A stretch of 64,000 nucleotides of DNA from Prochlorococcus sp. AG-355-J23 (lineage in GTDB: Bacteria; Cyanobacteriota; Cyanobacteriia; PCC-6307; Cyanobiaceae). Made by a program: the position numbers and the translations under genes. The notes under the pieces are model-generated. The model worked only from the letters and a program-made list of their open reading frames with translations. It was not told the origin of the DNA and made no database searches. The stretch lies in assembly GCA_003278705.1 (NCBI GenBank), contig QCDR01000003.1, positions 37,893 through 101,892 of the forward strand. The letters are read 5' to 3'. Of the stretch, positions 39,256-46,209 are shown one piece after another. Each line of letters starts with the position of its first letter. Positions within the stretch are counted from its first letter, which is position 1.

Positions 39256-39292
39256 GCGGACTACCTCCGCTTAATGCGGAAGAGTATCCGCA
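39256..39292. repeat. Phased inverted-repeat array GCGGA/TCCGC
   Basis: GCGGA 39256-39260, TCCGC 39266-39270, GCGGA 39276-39280, TCCGC 39287-39291: alternating orientation at 10-11-bp spacing, i.e. about one helical turn. It fills the gap between the serine recombinase stop and the next small gene. Further copies lie at 39108, 39119, 39161 and 39171. It could fold as alternative RNA hairpins, or serve as a protein-binding or recombination site. Confidence 0.6.
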
Positions 39293-39871
39293 TCATACTG
39301 CTACTTCTTGGCGAACAATTCTCTGCACCATAGAACGTGTCATACCTAATGACTTAGCAATAGTTCCAAGACCTTCTCCCTGAGACTTCTTCTTCATCAC
39401 TTCTGCTACTTGAAAGTCATCATATTTTCTCTTTCTACCGAACTTAACTCCTCTACTTAAGGCAACTGCACGACCTTCAGAAGTTCTGGACTTGATTTGT
39501 GAAAGTTCTTGTTCTGCTGCATAACCAAGAATAGAAACGATTAAACCAACGATCTCCTTAGACATTGTTGTTGTATCCAATCTCTTATCAAGCGTTCTAA
39601 CATTCACACCCTTCTTAAGAAGTCTGTCTAATTCAATCTGCATTAAAAGAGATGTTCTTCCAAGTCTTGATAATTCAGAAAGGATTAGAAGATCTCCTTT
39701 ATTTAAGACATCCAATAATTTTGATAATTCCTCTCTATCTCCATAATTTGAAGTTCCAGTAATCTTATCGCCATACAGAACTTCAACACCTGCATCCTTT
39801 AATGCACGGATTTGCCTTTCTTGATCCTGACGATCTGTAGAGCATCTCCAGTATCCATAAATTTTATTCAT
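39293..39871 (-). CDS. Serine recombinase (resolvase/invertase family)
   Basis: 192 residues. The N-terminal catalytic domain has KIYGYWRCSTDRQDQERQ with nucleophile Ser11 next to Arg9, and LLILSELSRLGRTSLLMQIELDRLL (near residue 60-85). Helix E is near 105-128. The C-terminal HTH (TIAKSLGMTRSMVQRIV, about 170-186) would bind DNA. Size fits Tn3-type resolvases/invertases. It may resolve multimers or invert DNA; the target site is not known. It has its own well-formed promoter. Confidence 0.9.
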   Translation of the reverse strand: MNKIYGYWRCSTDRQDQERQIRALKDAGVEVLYGDKITGTSNYGDREELSKLLDVLNKGDLLILSELSRLGRTSLLMQIELDRLLKKGVNVRTLDKRLDTTTMSKEIVGLIVSILGYAAEQELSQIKSRTSEGRAVALSRGVKFGRKRKYDDFQVAEVMKKKSQGEGLGTIAKSLGMTRSMVQRIVRQEVAV

Positions 39872-39897
39872 TTTGAGGCAATTATATTGATGCCTGT

Positions 39898-39928
39898 ATT
39901 ATAACATTCCGATACAGTATTTCAATAC
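39898..39928 (-). promoter_or_regulatory. Promoter and palindromes of the serine recombinase gene
   Basis: On the minus strand: TTGAAA (39920-39925), 16-bp spacer, TATAAT (39898-39903) with an extended TG. The -10 is flanked by the inverted pair CTGTAT (39894-39899) / ATACAG (39912-39917), and the -35 sits in the palindrome GTATT-TC-AATAC (39917-39928). Such overlap suggests autoregulation by a dimeric DNA-binding protein, possibly the recombinase. Confidence 0.6.
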
Positions 39929-40001
39929 ACTTAAAGACCAGTATTTACATTGGTTATGCTACCCGATCGAATGTTTTAACTTTCGATACATTTTTGACCC
40001 T

Positions 40002-40337
40002 TCACTTGTATGGTTTATTACTATTACCTATTCTCTCTTCTATCTTTTTATCTATTTTATCCACCCATTTGTAAATAGTTGCCATTGCTAAAGAACAATA
40101 AATCGTTGAGTAAGCAATACCAAAAATAATTGTTTTGGTAAGTTGTCCAAGTGCTGAAGTTGATTTAAGAAATGGTTCCCAGATAAACGGGAAAAGAAAA
40201 GTAATACCCCAAAAAAACCCAACAAAACCTCCAATGCAAAGAATGATCTTTGGTATCCATAAGATGCCTTCTTTCTTTAAAGAAAAATAAATCCAATATC
40301 CGATTAAACCAAAAATAATAAAAGTTATCGCTTTCAT
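40002..40337 (-). CDS. Small membrane protein, last gene of the cargo operon
   Basis: 111 residues with about three hydrophobic segments (AITFIIFGLIGYWIYFSL; IILCIGGFVGFFWGITFLFPF; TIIFGIAYSTIYCSLAMATIY) and a basic tail. No family recognised. It lies 4 bp downstream of the next membrane-protein gene. The hydrophobic segments suggest an inner-membrane protein. Confidence 0.65.
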   Translation of the reverse strand: MKAITFIIFGLIGYWIYFSLKKEGILWIPKIILCIGGFVGFFWGITFLFPFIWEPFLKSTSALGQLTKTIIFGIAYSTIYCSLAMATIYKWVDKIDKKIEERIGNSNKPYK

Positions 40338-40341
40338 TTAT

Positions 40342-40731
40342 CTATTTTTCTGATTCAAATTTTACTGTTGCTGCAATTATGAATCCCGCAACGATTGTTA
40401 AATCTGCCCAAATTCTTAGAACCATTTCTAATGCTGTAATGATTCGCCATTCATTACTAAACAACCATATTTCAAAAAATAAAAAGATTCCAAGAAAAAA
40501 GAAATTACCATATTTTCTATTAGGGCAAATTAAACCAGTAAAAGTTATACCTAAAGTTGCAAAGACAGATGTAAACGCCCAGATAGGTATTGCTCTCGAC
40601 CAACCTAAGTCCGCTAAAAAATATTGACTATAAAGTCCTATCAAATAAGTTACAAAATAAAGAATAACTGGATAAATCACCCATCTAATAATCGATAAAA
40701 AGGTATTTTTTAATCTTTCAATTTTCGTCAT
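40342..40731 (-). CDS. Membrane protein of the cargo operon
   Basis: 129 residues with four likely transmembrane helices (VIYPVILYFVTYLIGLY; IPIWAFTSVFATLGITFTGLI; FFFLGIFLFFEIWLF; LTIVAGFIIAATVKF). No recognised domain. Its start overlaps the stop of the preceding exported-protein gene by 4 bases (ATGA), so it is translated together with it. Confidence 0.65.
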   Translation of the reverse strand: MTKIERLKNTFLSIIRWVIYPVILYFVTYLIGLYSQYFLADLGWSRAIPIWAFTSVFATLGITFTGLICPNRKYGNFFFLGIFLFFEIWLFSNEWRIITALEMVLRIWADLTIVAGFIIAATVKFESEK

Positions 40732-41402
40732 AAATCATATATTCCACAAACTTTCATTGCCTTACCAACCCTCCCAAACATTGCTTTTGTTTGTAAATCT
40801 GGTTTACCACCTTTAAATATTCTTCTCATTTGATCTCTTTCCCATCTACCTTCAGGGAACTTATTCCAGATACAAGAACATAGAGTTGAGACCTCTTTAT
40901 CCGAAGGATTTGAATCATAATTGAGAGTAAATTCAGGGATAGGTTGCTTACAAAAAACTACTTTTTGTTCCTTATCGAAATATGATTTTTCTCTGCCTAT
41001 TAAATCATCGTTAAATCCAGTTTTATCTAACAATTTCATCATCTGTTCAGAATCTTTTTTCATAGTCGTTGAAATAAAAGTTCTAATATAATTTTTACAC
41101 CCGCCTAATTGATCGATAACAATATCCTGCCCTTCTTTTTGGGATTTAGTTGCACCATTTTCTATTATTTTTATTACTGGGTTAAATAATTCTGGAGTAA
41201 CTGCTGCCCCTCCTCTATTCATTGTTATTGCTTGCTCTTTGGTTAATACTTTTTCTTCAAGCATGCATCTATTAAAAGCAGACTGAACTATTATTGCCAT
41301 CTCCATATCCAAAATAGGAGTTTCTGCCTGAACAGAACTTGAACTAAAAAGAAATAAGGATGAAAAAATTAGATTTTTGGTATTTTTCTTTAATAAGTTC
41401 AT
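40728..41402 (-). CDS. Exported hypothetical protein with Cys-x-Cys motif (cargo operon)
   Basis: 224 residues with a Sec signal peptide (LIFSSLFLFSSSSVQAETP; likely cut after AQA-like VQA near residue 27). The mature part has seven cysteines, including LCSCIWNKFPEGRW near residue 182 and KVCGIY at the end. An alpha-helical, disulfide-stabilised periplasmic protein is likely. No function recognised. Fifth gene in transcription order. Confidence 0.7.
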   Translation of the reverse strand: MNLLKKNTKNLIFSSLFLFSSSSVQAETPILDMEMAIIVQSAFNRCMLEEKVLTKEQAITMNRGGAAVTPELFNPVIKIIENGATKSQKEGQDIVIDQLGGCKNYIRTFISTTMKKDSEQMMKLLDKTGFNDDLIGREKSYFDKEQKVVFCKQPIPEFTLNYDSNPSDKEVSTLCSCIWNKFPEGRWERDQMRRIFKGGKPDLQTKAMFGRVGKAMKVCGIYDL

Positions 41403-41413
41403 ATCATTATTAT

Positions 41414-41815
41414 TCAGGTTCCAAGAGTCTTATCTAACCATTTTAACCTATCTTTTTTGAGCATCATTTCGCAGTAAACATACATAGTTCCATACTTATT
41501 CCAATTGCATTCGCTTTGGTAATAGTTTTTGAATGCTTTCTGACTCCTTTGAAGTGTGCAGGCATGAGTTTCAAATCCCTCTTTATCACAATCGCCCTTA
41601 GATGATATTTTCTCTTCAATTAAGGCAGTAATTTTTTCTTTTGCTTTCAAAGAACATTCATAAACTAATCCTGTATTAAGTTTTTTTGGTAAAGCATCAT
41701 CTAAACATTTTGCATAGAAATCATATTTGCCATATTCTTTTTCTTTATTGGTTTCACTTTTAAGAGGTGATATAAAACCCAAAATTAATATCGGTAAAAC
41801 AAATAATATTTTCAT
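41414..41815 (-). CDS. Exported cysteine-rich hypothetical protein (cargo operon)
   Basis: 133 residues from ATG 41815 (an upstream in-frame start at 41824 lies inside the previous gene). Signal peptide ILFVLPILILGFISPLKSE, then six cysteines (KCLDD, ECSLK, DCDKE, ACTLQ, ECNWN, YCEMM), an even number that suggests three disulfides in the periplasm. The ATG overlaps the previous gene's TAA by one base. Confidence 0.68.
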   Translation of the reverse strand: MKILFVLPILILGFISPLKSETNKEKEYGKYDFYAKCLDDALPKKLNTGLVYECSLKAKEKITALIEEKISSKGDCDKEGFETHACTLQRSQKAFKNYYQSECNWNKYGTMYVYCEMMLKKDRLKWLDKTLGT

Positions 41816-42378
41816 TAATTCCATCCATAAGCAAAGTATTTTCTACATCCACCAGAATCAACAAAAAATCCTTCAGATGCATTCAAGATTGATTTCATCT
41901 TTGGTGAAAGATTAAATCTCCCATATTCTCCTTTCTTTGTATTACCCGAGAGAGAATAGTAATAAAGAGATCCTAAATTTGGCATAAATGCTTTAAGTTT
42001 TCCTGATGTTCTTTGTGCTTCTGGAGTTGATCTTGCTAACTGATTTCCAACAAAATTAACGAAGGGTCCATAACCGATTGTTTCTAGTTTTTCATGTTTT
42101 AGGTAGTGGTGTTCAAGTTTTGAATCATATGCAATTGCATTCGGATCATAATTTTTTAAGTGGTAATATTGACCTCCATAACCGTTTGAGATCCCAATTT
42201 GTAAGAGATATTCTGGATCATTTTTATAACTTAAAGTTCCAACACCCCAACCTCCATATGGTTTATGCATTTTAAGGGAGACATCTGGTTCTGATTCACT
42301 TATGAGAGTGCAAAATGAATCTGCTTTAACTGAAGGGATAAGACCTAATAAGAGTGATAAAAGGAGTAAGCGTTTCAT
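41815..42378 (-). CDS. Exported Gly/Tyr-rich hypothetical protein (cargo operon)
   Basis: 187 residues with a clear signal peptide (RLLLLSLLLGLIPSVKAD). The mature part is rich in Gly, Tyr and His (KPYGGWGVGTLSY, ISNGYGGQYYHLKNYD, HHYLKHEKLETIGYG) with only two cysteines, near the ends (SFCTL, GGCRKYF). It probably forms beta-structure. No family recognised. Third gene of the operon; it overlaps the second by 4 bases. Confidence 0.7.
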   Translation of the reverse strand: MKRLLLLSLLLGLIPSVKADSFCTLISESEPDVSLKMHKPYGGWGVGTLSYKNDPEYLLQIGISNGYGGQYYHLKNYDPNAIAYDSKLEHHYLKHEKLETIGYGPFVNFVGNQLARSTPEAQRTSGKLKAFMPNLGSLYYYSLSGNTKKGEYGRFNLSPKMKSILNASEGFFVDSGGCRKYFAYGWN

Positions 42379-42731
42379 CTATATCTACCGTCTCGATAAA
42401 GCAATTTGGAGGTCTTTTTACAAATATCGACTTCAATCCATTCCATATTTACAACATGAGTTGGCATATCCTCCTTTGCACCGACTGTGTATTTGCATTC
42501 TCTACTATCTTTATAAACAAAATACCAAGGATACTTATAGTGTTTATTTTCCTTAATCCTGTCAGAAAGCATCTTCCAATATTTGTCATTTACTAATTTA
42601 ACTACTGCTCTTTCCTCCTCATTACATTCACCACCTGTTTTTGGGCAGGTAAATTTGTGAATTGGATATTGTTCAGCATTCACAGGAGTATAAAACCCGA
42701 AAATAAAACCTAGAAGTAAGAGTTTTTTCAT
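42375..42731 (-). CDS. Exported hypothetical protein (cargo operon)
   Basis: 118 residues; signal peptide KLLLLGFIFGFYTPVNAE with a good cleavage site after VNA. The mature part has four cysteines (FTCPKTGGEC, ECKYT, DICKK) and the aromatic stretch YKYPWYFVYKD. Function unknown. Second gene of the operon, 12 bp after the first. Confidence 0.68.
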   Translation of the reverse strand: MKKLLLLGFIFGFYTPVNAEQYPIHKFTCPKTGGECNEEERAVVKLVNDKYWKMLSDRIKENKHYKYPWYFVYKDSRECKYTVGAKEDMPTHVVNMEWIEVDICKKTSKLLYRDGRYR

Positions 42732-42743
42732 TAAATTATCAAC

Positions 42744-43064
42744 CTATTTGTTTGGTTTAAATTTTTTACATCTTTTATTCACATCTTGTTCAAAAAATAA
42801 AAGTAAATTGTTTTTACTTATTTCACTTATTTTTACAATATTCACAATCTTGAAAGTTTCCTCAAAAAATTCTTTAGCGTCTTTTTCACTTATTGAACCT
42901 CGTAGGTAAAACCCACATGCAGCAGTAAATTTACCAAGAAAAAAACCATACATATAAGAATCTCCCGCAATATCTTCAAGAACTTTATCCTCTATAGCAA
43001 AAGAGGGAGTCGTCATAATTCCTAATGAAAAAAATATGATGCTTATTTTTCTAAAATTTATCAT
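42744..43064 (-). CDS. Exported hypothetical protein, first gene of the cargo operon
   Basis: 106 residues; signal peptide ISIIFFSLGIMTTPSFAIE. The mature part is mainly helical, with two cysteines (TAACGFY, NKRCKKF), and ends in a basic KPNK tail. The GxxxAxCxxYxxGxIS pattern (near residue 43-58) resembles small secreted picocyanobacterial proteins as I remember them. A 17-bp palindrome lies 11 bp upstream of the ATG and may control the operon. Confidence 0.65.
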   Translation of the reverse strand: MINFRKISIIFFSLGIMTTPSFAIEDKVLEDIAGDSYMYGFFLGKFTAACGFYLRGSISEKDAKEFFEETFKIVNIVKISEISKNNLLLFFEQDVNKRCKKFKPNK

Positions 43065-43074
43065 TAATAAAAAC

Positions 43075-43091
43075 TATCTTGAGTCAAGATA
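43075..43091. promoter_or_regulatory. Perfect 17-bp palindrome upstream of the cargo operon
   Basis: TATCTTGA-G-TCAAGATA, two 8-bp arms around one base, in the 117-bp divergent spacer. It is 11 bp before the ATG of the first exported-protein gene and 91 bp before the GIY-YIG-like gene. Its symmetry fits a dimeric repressor operator. On the minus strand it is followed by GTTTTTATT, so an attenuator-like hairpin is possible too. Confidence 0.55.
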
Positions 43092-43181
43092 ACCCTGCCA
43101 GACTTCCATATCAATATTTTTTTACTTTTTAGGTCTGTCAATTATTATTAGTAAGACTTTCAAATTAGTGATAATTCCCAA

Positions 43182-43790
43182 ATGGAAGGATCTGTTTATG
43201 TTCTAACTAATCCAGCAATGCCGAACATGGTGAAGATTGGTAAGACGACAAGAGATGTAGAACTTAGACTTGCTGACTTATATTCAACTGGTGTTCCTCT
43301 TCCTTTTGAATGTGAGTATGCAGCGAAAGTTAAAGATGTAGATAAAACAGAAAAAGCATTTCATACAGCATTTGAACCAAGCAGAGTTAATCCAAAAAGA
43401 GAATTTTTTAATATCAATCCAGAACAAGCAATTGCTGTTTTATCACTAATGGCGATTGAAGATGTTACCCCAAGCGTTCAGGAAAAAGCAAAAACAATTG
43501 ATACGGAAGCATCCGCTTCTGCTGAAAAATTTAAAAAGAAAAGAAGACCCACATTAAACTATTTTGAAATGGGTTTAAAAGAAGGAGATATTTTAAAATT
43601 TGGTAGAAATGAAGAATCTTGCACAGTATTAAATGGAAGACAAGTTTCCTATGAAGGAGAACCTTGGTTTTTGTCAAATTTAACTAATAAGTTATTAGAT
43701 AGAACTGGTCCTATGGATGGATCACCTTATTGGTATTTCAACGGTAAAAACCTTAAAGATTTATACAACGAAACTTATTCAATAGATTAA
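43182..43790 (+). CDS. GIY-YIG/T5orf172-type protein with C-terminal RAMA/DUF4357-like domain
   Basis: 202 residues. The N-terminal part (SVYVLTNPAMPNMVKIGKTTRDVELRLADLYSTGVPLPFE, residues 4-43) fits T5orf172, a GIY-YIG-superfamily domain: YVL for GIY, VKIGKT for YIG, then the Arg-containing helix, EKAFH and REFF. The C-terminal part (about 120-200) reads F-x-x-M-G-L-K-E-G-D-x-L, C-T-V-L-N-G, Y-x-G-E, YWYFNGKNLKDLY, like DUF4357/RAMA modification-reader domains. Such fusions occur in phage and defence settings. Enzymatic activity is not certain. Confidence 0.75.
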   Translation: MEGSVYVLTNPAMPNMVKIGKTTRDVELRLADLYSTGVPLPFECEYAAKVKDVDKTEKAFHTAFEPSRVNPKREFFNINPEQAIAVLSLMAIEDVTPSVQEKAKTIDTEASASAEKFKKKRRPTLNYFEMGLKEGDILKFGRNEESCTVLNGRQVSYEGEPWFLSNLTNKLLDRTGPMDGSPYWYFNGKNLKDLYNETYSID

Positions 43791-43830
43791 TTAATTCATT
43801 AATAATTAGGTGGTTCTGATCGTTCTGGAT

Positions 43831-43983
43831 GGACTAGTAAAAACGTTAAAAGACTAGTAAAAAGACTAGTAATAGACTAATAAAAATGTCCTATACTGTT
43901 CTTACTAGTCCTTCCCTAATTGCATGAAGATCTAGTGACAGACATAAAAAAAGACCCAAGTAGGGTCTTTATTGGACTAATTA
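43831..43983. repeat. Right-end cluster of integrase arm-type repeats
   Basis: Six copies of (G/A)GACTA(G/A)TAA-like decamers: direct at 43831-43840, 43851-43860, 43863-43872 and 43874-43883; inverted (TTACTAGTCC) at 43902-43911; and GGACTAATTA at 43974-43983. The same motif occurs twice by attL. All lie within about 165 bp of attR and outside genes, as expected for integrase/excisionase arm sites. Confidence 0.72.
43950..43970 (-). terminator. Rho-independent terminator of tRNA-Asn, carried by the element
   Basis: Perfect 8-bp stem AAAGACCC / GGGTCTTT with loop AAGTA. On the minus strand it is followed by seven or more U (plus A-run 43946-43952). It sits 25 bp downstream of the tRNA 3' end and inside the element, so the element appears to supply both a tRNA 3' end and a terminator. 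Confidence 0.85.
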
Positions 43984-43995
43984 AGACGTTGAAAA

Positions 43996-44067
<72 letters not shown>

Positions 44068-44116
44068 ATATAAGTTGAATTTAGCTCTTTAAAGTACCTT
44101 ATGACAAGTACAAGGG

Positions 44117-44791
44117 TTAATTATATTGAAATTTTGATGGTTCTTGCCAACTGGATAAATAACCATTTTTCAACTCTGCTACTGCATCAGCATAAGTTAA
44201 TTCTTCATAACGATGAGTAATCCACAAAGCTGATAAAGGTTTTTTACGGTCACTTGTAAGATCTTTAATAGTTTTTAAAACTTTTAATTGGCTGGTTTGA
44301 TCAAGTAACGCTGTAGGCTCGTCTAAAAGAATAAAATTTCTATTACTAATCAGAGCGCATGCAATAGTTAAGCGTTGTTTTTGTCCACCGCTCAAAGTAT
44401 GAACTGGCCTTTTTTCAAAACCAGTCATTCCAACCTTATCAAGCACATATTCAATTTTTTTATTAATTTCATTTTGACTTATATTCTGATTAATATTAAT
44501 CAGAAGTTCACTCCTACAATTTGGCATTAATATTTGATGATCAGGGTTTTGGAACACCATGCCAATATTTGCATTAAAGTCAATGACGCCATTTTTGGGT
44601 TTGATTATTCCATTAATTAATTTTAAAAGAGTACTTTTTCCACTCCCGTTTTTACCTACAACCATCCAAAATCCAGGTTTTTTCATTGAGAAGTTACATT
44701 TAAAAATTAAATTTTCTTTTTCTCCAAGATATGAAAAAGAAACATCTTTGAATTGAATATGAGGTATTTCATTTTCAAGTGAATCTCGCAT
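44117..44791 (-). CDS. ABC transporter ATP-binding protein, CbiO/ECF-like
   Basis: Stand-alone ATPase of 224 residues from ATG 44791 (a TTG at 44803 overlaps the previous stop and is possible). Walker A GKNGSGKST, the Q-loop GMVFQNPDHQILMPN (typical of CbiO/EcfA), the signature LSGGQKQR, Walker B FILLDEPTALLD and the switch His ITHRYEE are all present. No permease is adjacent. The QNPDHQ loop suggests a metal or vitamin ECF-type importer; the substrate is unknown. Confidence 0.88.
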   Translation of the reverse strand: MRDSLENEIPHIQFKDVSFSYLGEKENLIFKCNFSMKKPGFWMVVGKNGSGKSTLLKLINGIIKPKNGVIDFNANIGMVFQNPDHQILMPNCRSELLININQNISQNEINKKIEYVLDKVGMTGFEKRPVHTLSGGQKQRLTIACALISNRNFILLDEPTALLDQTSQLKVLKTIKDLTSDRKKPLSALWITHRYEELTYADAVAELKNGYLSSWQEPSKFQYN

Positions 44792-44799
44792 TAATTCTA

Positions 44800-45072
44800 T
44801 CAATCTATATTGAGAGAAAATCCTGGCCTTTTAGCTCCTCCTGCCACTGATGATTTTTCATATATCTGAACAGAAATGATTTCTTTAGCTCTTACCGCAA
44901 TTAATTTATCTTGCACTTTGTCACACCTTAATTCGATCAAGTTTGAGGATTCTAAAGTTTCATTCATAGAACTTTTTATTTCATCATAAATTCTTTTAGC
45001 ATCATCAAATTCTTTCTTCTGAATTGAAAGTGGAAAAGGTGAATATCTCAGACTTAGTTCTAACGAATACAT
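44800..45072 (-). CDS. UPF0367 family protein
   Basis: 90 residues starting MYSLELSLRYSPFPLSIQKKE at ATG 45072. It is rich in alternating strands and contains IELRCDKVQDKLIAVRAKEIISVQIYEKSS and ends GAKRPGFSLNID. This is the conserved cyanobacterial UPF0367 family. Function unknown. It is upstream of, and overlaps or abuts, the ABC ATPase gene. Confidence 0.82.
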   Translation of the reverse strand: MYSLELSLRYSPFPLSIQKKEFDDAKRIYDEIKSSMNETLESSNLIELRCDKVQDKLIAVRAKEIISVQIYEKSSVAGGAKRPGFSLNID

Positions 45073-45190
45073 AATCATAATAAAAACTTCCTTTTATATT
45101 ACTAAATATTTTTTCTCAGGAAGTTATTTAAATTAAATTCTTTTGAGAAAATTATATAAAAGATCTTTAAATACAATTATTATTAATATT

Positions 45191-45206
45191 AGGAGAAATT
45201 AATTTG
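45191..45206 (+). promoter_or_regulatory. Strong ribosome binding site deciding the cysK start
   Basis: AGGAGA at 45191-45196 is seven bases before TTG 45204-45206. No comparable motif precedes the later ATG at 45225-45227, so initiation at TTG is favoured. Strong Shine-Dalgarno sites are uncommon in this window. Confidence 0.6.
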
Positions 45207-46193
45207 CATTTTAAAAATAACTGCATGGAAATAGCAAATGATATAACTTCACTGGTTGGCAATACCCCATTAGTTAAATTAAATCGAATCAAAAAGTATT
45301 TTGATTGTTATCCAGAAATAATAGCCAAACTAGAAAGTTTCAATCCATCAGCGTCCGTTAAAGATCGGATCGCTTATTCAATGTTATGTAAAGCTGAAGA
45401 AGAAGGATTGATAACGCCAGATAAAACAACGTTAATTGAAGCAACTAGTGGGAATACTGGCATCGCATTAGCAATGGTTGCTGCAGCAAAAGGCTATAAA
45501 TTGATATTAACTATGCCGGATACGATGAGTATCGAGAGAAGGGCAATGTTGAGAGCATATGGAGCTGAATTACAGCTAACACCAGGAAAAGACGGAATGA
45601 AAGGAGCTTTAGATTTAGCTAATGAGTTGTCTTCAACCATTACAAATAGCTATCAATTTAATCAGTTTGAAAACTTTGCTAATCCAGATATTCATGAAAG
45701 AACGACGGCTCAAGAAATATGGTCCCAATCCAATAACAATTTAGATGGACTAGTTACAGGAGTAGGCACAGGAGGAACAATTACTGGTTGTGCACGTTTT
45801 TTGAAAAAAGTTAATCCAAATTGCAAAATTTATGCCGTAGAGCCCAAAAAAAGTGCTGTGATTTCCGGAGAAAAAGCAGGATCTCATTCGATTCAAGGAA
45901 TTGGAGCGGGTTTCGTACCAAAAGTTCTTAATACTAAATTAATTGATGAAATTATAAAAATAGATGACGATGAAGCATTTTATTATGGGCGTTTATTAGC
46001 TAGATTAGAAGGCCTTTTATCTGGCATCAGCAGCGGTGCAGCTTTAGCAGCAACTATAAAAATCGGCAAAAGAAAAGAACTAATGAATAAAAGATTGATA
46101 GTTATTCTTCCAAGTTTTGGAGAAAGATATTTATCAACAGCAATGTTTGAATCTAATACTTCAATTCAAGCCAGAAAAGATGGTTATCTTTAA
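45204..46193 (+). CDS. cysK: Cysteine synthase A (O-acetylserine sulfhydrylase)
   Basis: Makes cysteine from O-acetylserine and sulfide with PLP. Motifs: the PLP lysine in NPSASVKDRIAY (near residue 52), the substrate loop TSGNTGIAL (near 84), the phosphate cup GVGTGGTITGCARFL (near 188) and the SGISSGAAL end loop. 329 residues from TTG 45204, chosen because of the strong AGGAGA site; the ATG eight codons downstream gives the usual family N-terminus (MEIANDITSLVGNTPLVKL). Confidence 0.95.
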   Translation: MHFKNNCMEIANDITSLVGNTPLVKLNRIKKYFDCYPEIIAKLESFNPSASVKDRIAYSMLCKAEEEGLITPDKTTLIEATSGNTGIALAMVAAAKGYKLILTMPDTMSIERRAMLRAYGAELQLTPGKDGMKGALDLANELSSTITNSYQFNQFENFANPDIHERTTAQEIWSQSNNNLDGLVTGVGTGGTITGCARFLKKVNPNCKIYAVEPKKSAVISGEKAGSHSIQGIGAGFVPKVLNTKLIDEIIKIDDDEAFYYGRLLARLEGLLSGISSGAALAATIKIGKRKELMNKRLIVILPSFGERYLSTAMFESNTSIQARKDGYL

Positions 46194-46209
46194 TGCATAA
46201 TTTATAAAA

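Noticed and set aside
40379..40627. 82-codon plus-strand ORF opposite a cargo gene
   Set aside because: Mirror of the membrane-protein gene on the minus strand; Lys-rich composition is what the complement of hydrophobic codons gives.
42302..42596. Two overlapping plus-strand ORFs opposite the exported-protein genes
   Set aside because: Both lie antisense to signal-peptide genes that form a tight operon on the other strand; no independent support.
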